Position numbers and translations under genes: made by a program | Shown here: positions 58,914-64,000 of the stretch, in pieces | Layout of the letters: each line of letters begins with the position of its first letter | Position numbering within the stretch: the first letter of the stretch is position 1 | Notes under the pieces: model-generated | Told to the model about the DNA's origin: nothing | Database searches by the model: none | Seen by the model: only the letters and a program-made list of their open reading frames with translations | NCBI GenBank assembly: GCA_023014485.1 | Contig: JAJOZX010005510.1 | Location: 62,001-126,000 of the forward strand | DNA length: 64,000 nucleotides | Source: Bathynomus jamesi | Taxonomy: Eukaryota > Arthropoda > Malacostraca > Isopoda > Cirolanidae | Direction: 5' to 3'

Positions 58914-60306
58914 CAGTGCCCGCGAAAAGTATCCGATCACTCAAGAAAATACAATATTTTCCCTTGATATTCAGAGACACGTAATTCACTTTCTATTTGT
59001 TCTAGCGACATCTGGTAACTTTGAGGTTGCTCGCTGATATGAGAGCTATCCAACGCATTCTCAAATTAGTGTTCTGGTAGCCTTCGTTGCGGGTGGCTGT
59101 GTCTCAAATTTGTCAGATTTCACTGTTTGTGTAAATTTCTTGATTTTTTTTTTTTTTTTACAGAAAGTGGTGTAAATAAAATTTATATATAATGTGTGCT
59201 AAAAAACAACTTAAGAGTGATTGTCGAGGTGCTATTGTTGCTTGGCATGCATGTGGGAAATCACAGAGACAGATAGCTAAGGAATTAAACATATCCCAAA
59301 GTACCGTTAATTTATGGGTTTCATGGGCTAAGAACAATGGTGGCCTAACCACGCCAGTCCCTAAAAACGATCTGGCAGACCGAGAAAAACAAATTCGCGA
59401 ACAGACAAACTTATGAAACGTTTAGTATTGAAAAACCCAACAATAACTGCGAAAGAAATAAAATTTAATATGAATAATTTGTTATCTGGTGTTTCTGAAC
59501 GAACTATCCAGGAGCGGCTCCAAAAAGAACTCGGATTACCATCTCGCCATGCTGCTAAGAAACTGTTCATTAATGAAAAAATGCGTAAAAAACGTGTCGC
59601 ATTTTGTAAAAAATACATTCATTGGACTGTTGATGACTGGAAGAAGGTTTTATTTAGCGATGAGTCGAATTTTTGACATTCAGAAGTTGTCCAAAAAAGG
59701 TTCGCCAGCCTATTGGCTCAAATAGGATGGACCCTAAATACACCCTAAAGACAATGAAACACCCTCCAAGTGTGATGGTTTGGGGTTGTTTCGGTTACTA
59801 TGGGCGTGGAAACTTATATTTTCTTCCGAAGAACACAACTATGAATGGTGCACGGTATTTAGCAATGCTACAGGATAAACTTCCAATGGCAATGGCAATC
59901 CAAAGGACAAAAACATACATGCATGATGGTGCACCATGTCACAGGGCCAAAATAGTGACAAAATGGATTACTGACAATAAATTTGATATTTTGGATTGGC
60001 CTGGTAATAGTCCAGATCTCAATCCGATAGAAAATCTGTGGCTAATAATAAAAAATAAGGTTGAATGCCACGACACTGGCTCAGTCGAAAAATTACAAGA
60101 GGCCATCAAAAAGGTATGGTGCAAGGAAATATCAGTGGAAGTTTGTCAAAACTTGATTAAATCCATGCCAAAACGTCTAGAACAAGTCATCCAAACCAAA
60201 GGACAGATGACAAAATACTAATATAAGGTTAGTATACATTTAAACATTGTTTTTTATGTAAAAAATACAAATTTCAAGGGTGATCGGATACTTTTCGCGG
60301 GCACTG
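58914..60306 (+). mobile_element. Tc1 transposon, DD34E (1.39 kb)
   Basis: TA flanks and perfect inverted ends CAGTGCCCGCGAAAAGTATC. Contains one lightly damaged transposase gene. It lies in the 3' region of copy 3. Confidence 0.95.
59192..60221 (+). pseudogene. Tc1 transposase, two frameshifts
   Basis: Start ATG at 59192. Paired helix-turn-helix domain: SDCRGAIVAWHACGKSQRQI, then, after an A-run frameshift near 59350 (CCTAAAAACG), the GRPR-type hinge and TDKLMKRLVLKNPT. WTVDDWKKVLFSDESNF (first Asp), second frame change near 59675, SVMVWGCFGYYGRG, TYMHDGAPCHRAK (second Asp) and NSPDLNPIENLW (Glu). I count 34 residues between Asp and Glu (DD34E). Stop at 60221. Length without the indels would be about 340 residues, normal for Tc1. 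Both breaks are small indels, the first in a homopolymer. Confidence 0.9.
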
Positions 60307-60989
60307 TACAGATAGAGTTTGGGCTTAATCTGATATGAAAATTTTAAAAAAATCCATTGTGGTGGGGTAAAACCACCCCCTTTAATACAAATTGTCAACT
60401 CTTAAATACTCCTCAACTAAGGTGCTATCCATATCTATACTCAAGAGTATAACTAGCTTTCAAAAGTTGGGGGTACAACTATAATGATGAAAAATCCTGC
60501 AATGAATTTCTGTGCTGCTATCCTGTAGGTAATGTGTTTGCAACCAAAATGATGCTCTTAAAATACTATGATTTAGAGAATGATCTATATTTATGATTGT
60601 AATAGGAAAATCAAAGAAGCATTTTCACAACTACCTTATGTATATCAAGTATATACTTAACATTAAAGGAAAACAATATATGCAATAATTAAAGTAAAAA
60701 ATAACTAGATGTCTCACTAAAGTATCTATCACTGCAGTATTAGTACTGAATTAGTAATACTTTCCAGCATCCTAATAGGACTAATACAATTAAAGATTTA
60801 CTCATCATAGATTATTTCAAGAATTAAATATTTTCTTTACCTAACTTAGATCAAAAGTTGGGGGGGACATGTCTCCCCCATTACTTACGCCCCTATCTAT
60901 ACTCATTTAATATTTGACAAATTACCTTTCACATACAATTTGAATCATTTTTCTATCTCAATTAGGGGCTAAGGTATGGTAATTTGTAA
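60307..60989. other. Interior 3' region of copy 3 element
   Basis: AT-rich, non-coding; nothing recognised before the right TIR begins. Confidence 0.4.
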
Positions 60990-61742
60990 TTTGGGGATCC
61001 CTGAAAAAACCCAAAGTTGGAAGGGCCATAACTTTTGAACTGTAAGTCAGATCAATCTGAAACTTGAAACTTCAGGTTTTTTGGTATAGGCATTGCTATA
61101 CAAGGGGTCCTCGTTATCAGAGGATAATGGGGACCAAGAAATCACCACCAAGTGAATCCACTTAAAATGGGGACCTAAAACCTATAAGAAATAATGAGAA
61201 TAAGGTTTAATTGGGACCTTAACACGATAAATGACACTCAAAATTATGGTAAAACATTTGTAAAATACACTTTTTAAACAATAAAATACACTTTTAAACC
61301 ACTAGCAGTACACTTCAAAGTCATGGCTGCAACAATAGCACAAAAAATCAACAAAATCATAATGAAAACACCAGAAAACTGAGGATGGGTTCAGCACTGG
61401 TAATGGTTAGCGAGAAAGAGAGTGCGTGGCATCAGGATTAGGGGTGGAGCATGGTGGTGGTGGAGTGTTGGAGGTAGGGGAAAGTGAGTGAGACAGCAAG
61501 TTCAAGGGAAATTTAAATGGTTATCCATTGCGCTTTCACGTTCCACATATATTATCCACAGAAACCTCTTAAGTGCGGAGAATTTATCTGTATGGTTCTA
61601 CAGTTATTTGGCCACGTAAATGCAGGGATTCAAATAATGAATACTTGGATAATGAGGACCCCTGTACAACAAATTATTGGGAAATTGAAGGGGGGGTGGT
61701 GTAAAATTAAATTTTTTTTTGCATGATCTGTCCTGGAATTAC
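60990..61742 (-). repeat. Right terminal inverted repeat, GTHSVCVC-family copy 3
   Basis: Reverse complement of 28003-28165 in two parts (61665-61742 and 60990-61100), split by a MITE. The terminal 20 bases read AATTCCAGGACAGATCATGC on the reverse strand. Confidence 0.75.
61101..61664. mobile_element. Tc1/mariner-type (pogo-like) MITE, 564 bp
   Basis: Ends CAAGGGGTCCTCGTTATC and, reversed, CAGGGGTCCTCATTATCC, flanked by TA. The uninterrupted TIR on the other side of copy 3 (28050-28075) provides the empty site (TTGTTGTATAGCATTG). No coding capacity. CAGGGG ends with a TA target resemble pogo/Tigger derivatives. Confidence 0.85.
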
Positions 61743-62332
61743 ACAGTTATCAGTGATTTATTTCTCTTCAGTTTTATATTCATGTTGTATTAACTGTTTT
61801 AATGTATTACTATGTTATGTTCTAACAATAAAGTGACGAATGATATTATGAACTTATCAAACATATTGTATCTCATCCCAGTCATATCCCAAAATGAAAT
61901 TTTCCAAAAAGCTAAAATACTCACAAAATGCTTTGGAAAAAACCTTAAATAAATTTGGCTATCCATTTTTTCATTAACTGAGGTCAAAAGTCAAGGTCAA
62001 AAGATCAAAGTGAATGAGAATATCTTAAGTAGCATATTAAATGAAAGCCCAATTTAAAAGCTTTACAGTGGTACCAGAATGAGCTCTCTAATTGAATTAT
62101 CACCAGTGTTACAAGTGTTTTAGTGAATCTAAAAGAGGAAAATTTCAAATTTCAAAATGATCTATCTCCCAAATTAAATGACATAGGAAGATGAAATTTC
62201 ATATTTACAACTTACTTACCATTCCCAGCAAGCTGGCCAAATTTTATTAGAATCTGAAATGGTAATGATTTCACCCCCCCCCCCCCCCCCCCCCACCCCC
62301 CTTGATCTATGTTGATTTGACATGGAATGACC
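61743..62332 (-). repeat. Right terminal region, GTHSVCVC-family copy 0
   Basis: Non-coding, ending on the reverse strand in GGTCATTCCATGTCAAATCA, mirror of 22325. It contains a C-run of more than 20 bases at about 62273-62294. If the pairing is right, copy 0 spans 22.3-62.3 kb. Confidence 0.45.
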
Positions 62333-62339
62333 CATACAG

Positions 62340-63640
62340 ATTACACAACTATTTGCACCTCTGATGTGACCTTTCCAGGAAAGATCATGAGAATAGGAAG
62401 GACTGAGTTGTGTATTTTTTAAGGTAAGTGAATAGTCATATGGAAGATTGTAATGAGTAGACAGATGGGGGAACTGTAATTCTGAGGCATTGAAAGCTGC
62501 AAGGTTTTCTCTTACCCAAGATTCGAGGTCAGGTGTACCATAGCTGCCCCATGTAAAGCATGGAGTGACTGTTGAGAGGGACACTTTGTGAGCAGTCATA
62601 GAGGTTGAGTGAAATCAGAACAGTGGTGGATAGGACAGGAAGTGTGACTTACTAGATCATTTATAAATAAAAGGAAATGGTGAGTGGTAGTTCACAACCC
62701 TGAGGACTACCCATTAATAGCTTTAGGAGAACAACAGTAGCTGTAGATCAGCCAGAAAGGAAATTAGAGGAAGGCACAGATAGAAGAAATGAAACCAAAG
62801 GAGGGCAGTTTGAAAATAAAGATTTGTGCCAAACTCTATCAAAAGCTTTTGATATGTAGAGTGCAACAGAAAAGGTTTCACCAAAATCCTGAAAGGAGGA
62901 TGACCAAGAGTCAGAGATGGGGAAGAAGACTGCCAGTAGAGCATACCTTGCAGAACCCATACTGACAATCTGAAAGATTGTGAGATGAGAGGTGTTTAAG
63001 AATCTTCCTATTAAGGATAGATTCAAAAACTTTAGAAAGGCAAGAAATCAGAGCAAGTGGATGATAGAGGGATGAGAGCAGTCACCCTTCTTTGGAAGAG
63101 GCTGAATGTAAGAACTTCCAGCAGGAAGGAAAAGTATCAGATGAAAGGCAATGACAAGAGTGTTTGCCTAGGCAAGGTATCAGCACAGAGGCACAGTTCT
63201 TAAGGACAACAGAAGGAACACCATCAGGACCATATGCCTTCCAAGAGTTGAGGCCAGACAGGGCAGAATGAATATCTTTGGAAGAGATTCTAATTTCAAA
63301 CATAATTAAGTCAGAGGAAATGGAAGAACAGCACTGGAGTCATCCAGGGTTGAGTTGAAGGTGAAAATTTCACCACCCACCAAGTTCAGCTTTGTCAGGA
63401 GGAGAGAGAGCAACTGAGTCATCAAAATGGAAATGTGGGAAAGAAGAAATAAAGTTGCTGGAGAGGTTCTTAGCTAGATGCCAGAAAAAGTGAGATGAAT
63501 TAGAATTGGATAAATTTTCATATTTCTGTTCAATAAAAGAATTTTTAGCGAGTCAAAGAACAGATTTTGCATGATTCCAGGCAGAAATATAAACTAAGTG
63601 ACAGTCAGGAGTTGGATGTATGATATAAGGGGAATGCAAG
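62340..63640 (-). pseudogene. Jockey LINE, linker and RT
   Basis: Minus strand: YISAWNHAKS, SFIEQKYENLSNSNSSHFFW, SPPDKAELGG, SSKDIHSALSGLNSWKAYGP, VVLKNCASVLIPCLGK, FPSCWK, RFLNTSHL, SWSSSFQDFGETFSVALYIS, KAFDRVWHKSLF and, near the left edge, ENLAAFNASELQFPHLSTHY and LTLKNTQLSPSYSHDLSWKG. Same LINE type as at 11-14 kb, similarly 5'- and 3'-incomplete. Frame changes occur near each block border. Confidence 0.8.
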
Positions 63641-64000
63641 ACATAATACAAAGGAGAAAGCAACAGTTCAAAATACACAGATTCAATAAATTTAATATTT
63701 ACTGACTTTTATTCTCAAATAAAACATATGGACTAATAACCTTGGTTAACCTTGGTTTTGCTTTCACCCAAATTGTTCATTCTGATAAGGTCAAGCTTGT
63801 CCCTCCACCTTAGACTGACAATTTAATGTTGACTCCAAATCATGTTCCACCACAGGCAGTAAAAAATTACAGTCTTTGTCCAGACTCAATCTCATGACCT
63901 TCCAATTGGCAACCCAGGGTACCCATTTATTTACCAAGCAATTTTTATTGGATGAAAGGATGAACAGCTGGGTCTTGGTGTGTGCTGACTGCCATCACCA
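63641..64000. other. Non-coding right edge
   Basis: AT-rich then mixed sequence. Nothing recognised with confidence. Confidence 0.4.

Noticed and set aside
62273..62294. Long C-run as a G-quadruplex signal
   Set aside because: A pure homopolymer at a likely hard-to-sequence position; nothing beyond composition supports function.

Overview
The window is eukaryotic, almost certainly from an arthropod. It is AT-rich and built mostly of transposable elements (TEs) nested in one another. A decapod crustacean is the best guess. The reasons are a jockey-type LINE with the GLNSW / YGPDGVPP / FPSCWK signature and a C2H2 array with an invariant CGTCSYSAS knuckle, joined to a spacer ending near CCCTATCCCCAGGGATA; I associate all of these with crab and shrimp genomes. 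That attribution is from memory, not a search. No bacterial-type operon, rRNA, tRNA, CRISPR array or origin is visible.

Layout. 1-11 kb: a minus-strand C2H2 zinc-finger locus, the only good candidate for a host gene. It has an upstream 162-bp exon at 10615-10776 and an 8-9 finger exon from 9046 leftward, followed by decaying duplicated finger cassettes broken up by an endonuclease-type (RLE) LINE and a hAT MITE. 11-14.3 kb: a 5'-inverted jockey copy carrying part of a hAT-like element. 15.1-17.9 kb: two head-to-head Penelope-like (GIY-YIG) ends separated by a piggyBac relic, which itself carries a hAT MITE. 17.9-19.1 kb: a DD41D mariner. 19.4-20.6 kb: a hAT with a perfect 8-bp target-site duplication (TSD).

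22.3-62.3 kb reads as a Russian doll. Three divergent members of one unclassified DNA-transposon family (transposase motif GTHSVCVC, termini containing CATTCCA) appear to sit inside each other. Inside them, or splitting them, are a piggyBac (28.7-30.9 kb), a MITE, a mariner shell (35.9-51.9 kb) holding a CsRn1-like Gypsy LTR retrotransposon and two LINE copies, two hAT-like elements of an unnamed lineage (46.7-50.0 and 54.5-57.2 kb), a second DD41D mariner, a DD37E Tc1-like element, a DD34E Tc1 and a TA-flanked MITE. 62.3-63.6 kb is another jockey fragment.

Many boundaries can be read directly from terminal inverted repeats plus exact TSDs, so the relative insertion order is recoverable. Nearly every coding sequence is broken by stops or single-base indels. 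The two LTRs of the Gypsy element differ only by small indels and by no substitution I can find, so some of these frameshifts may be assembly errors rather than mutations.
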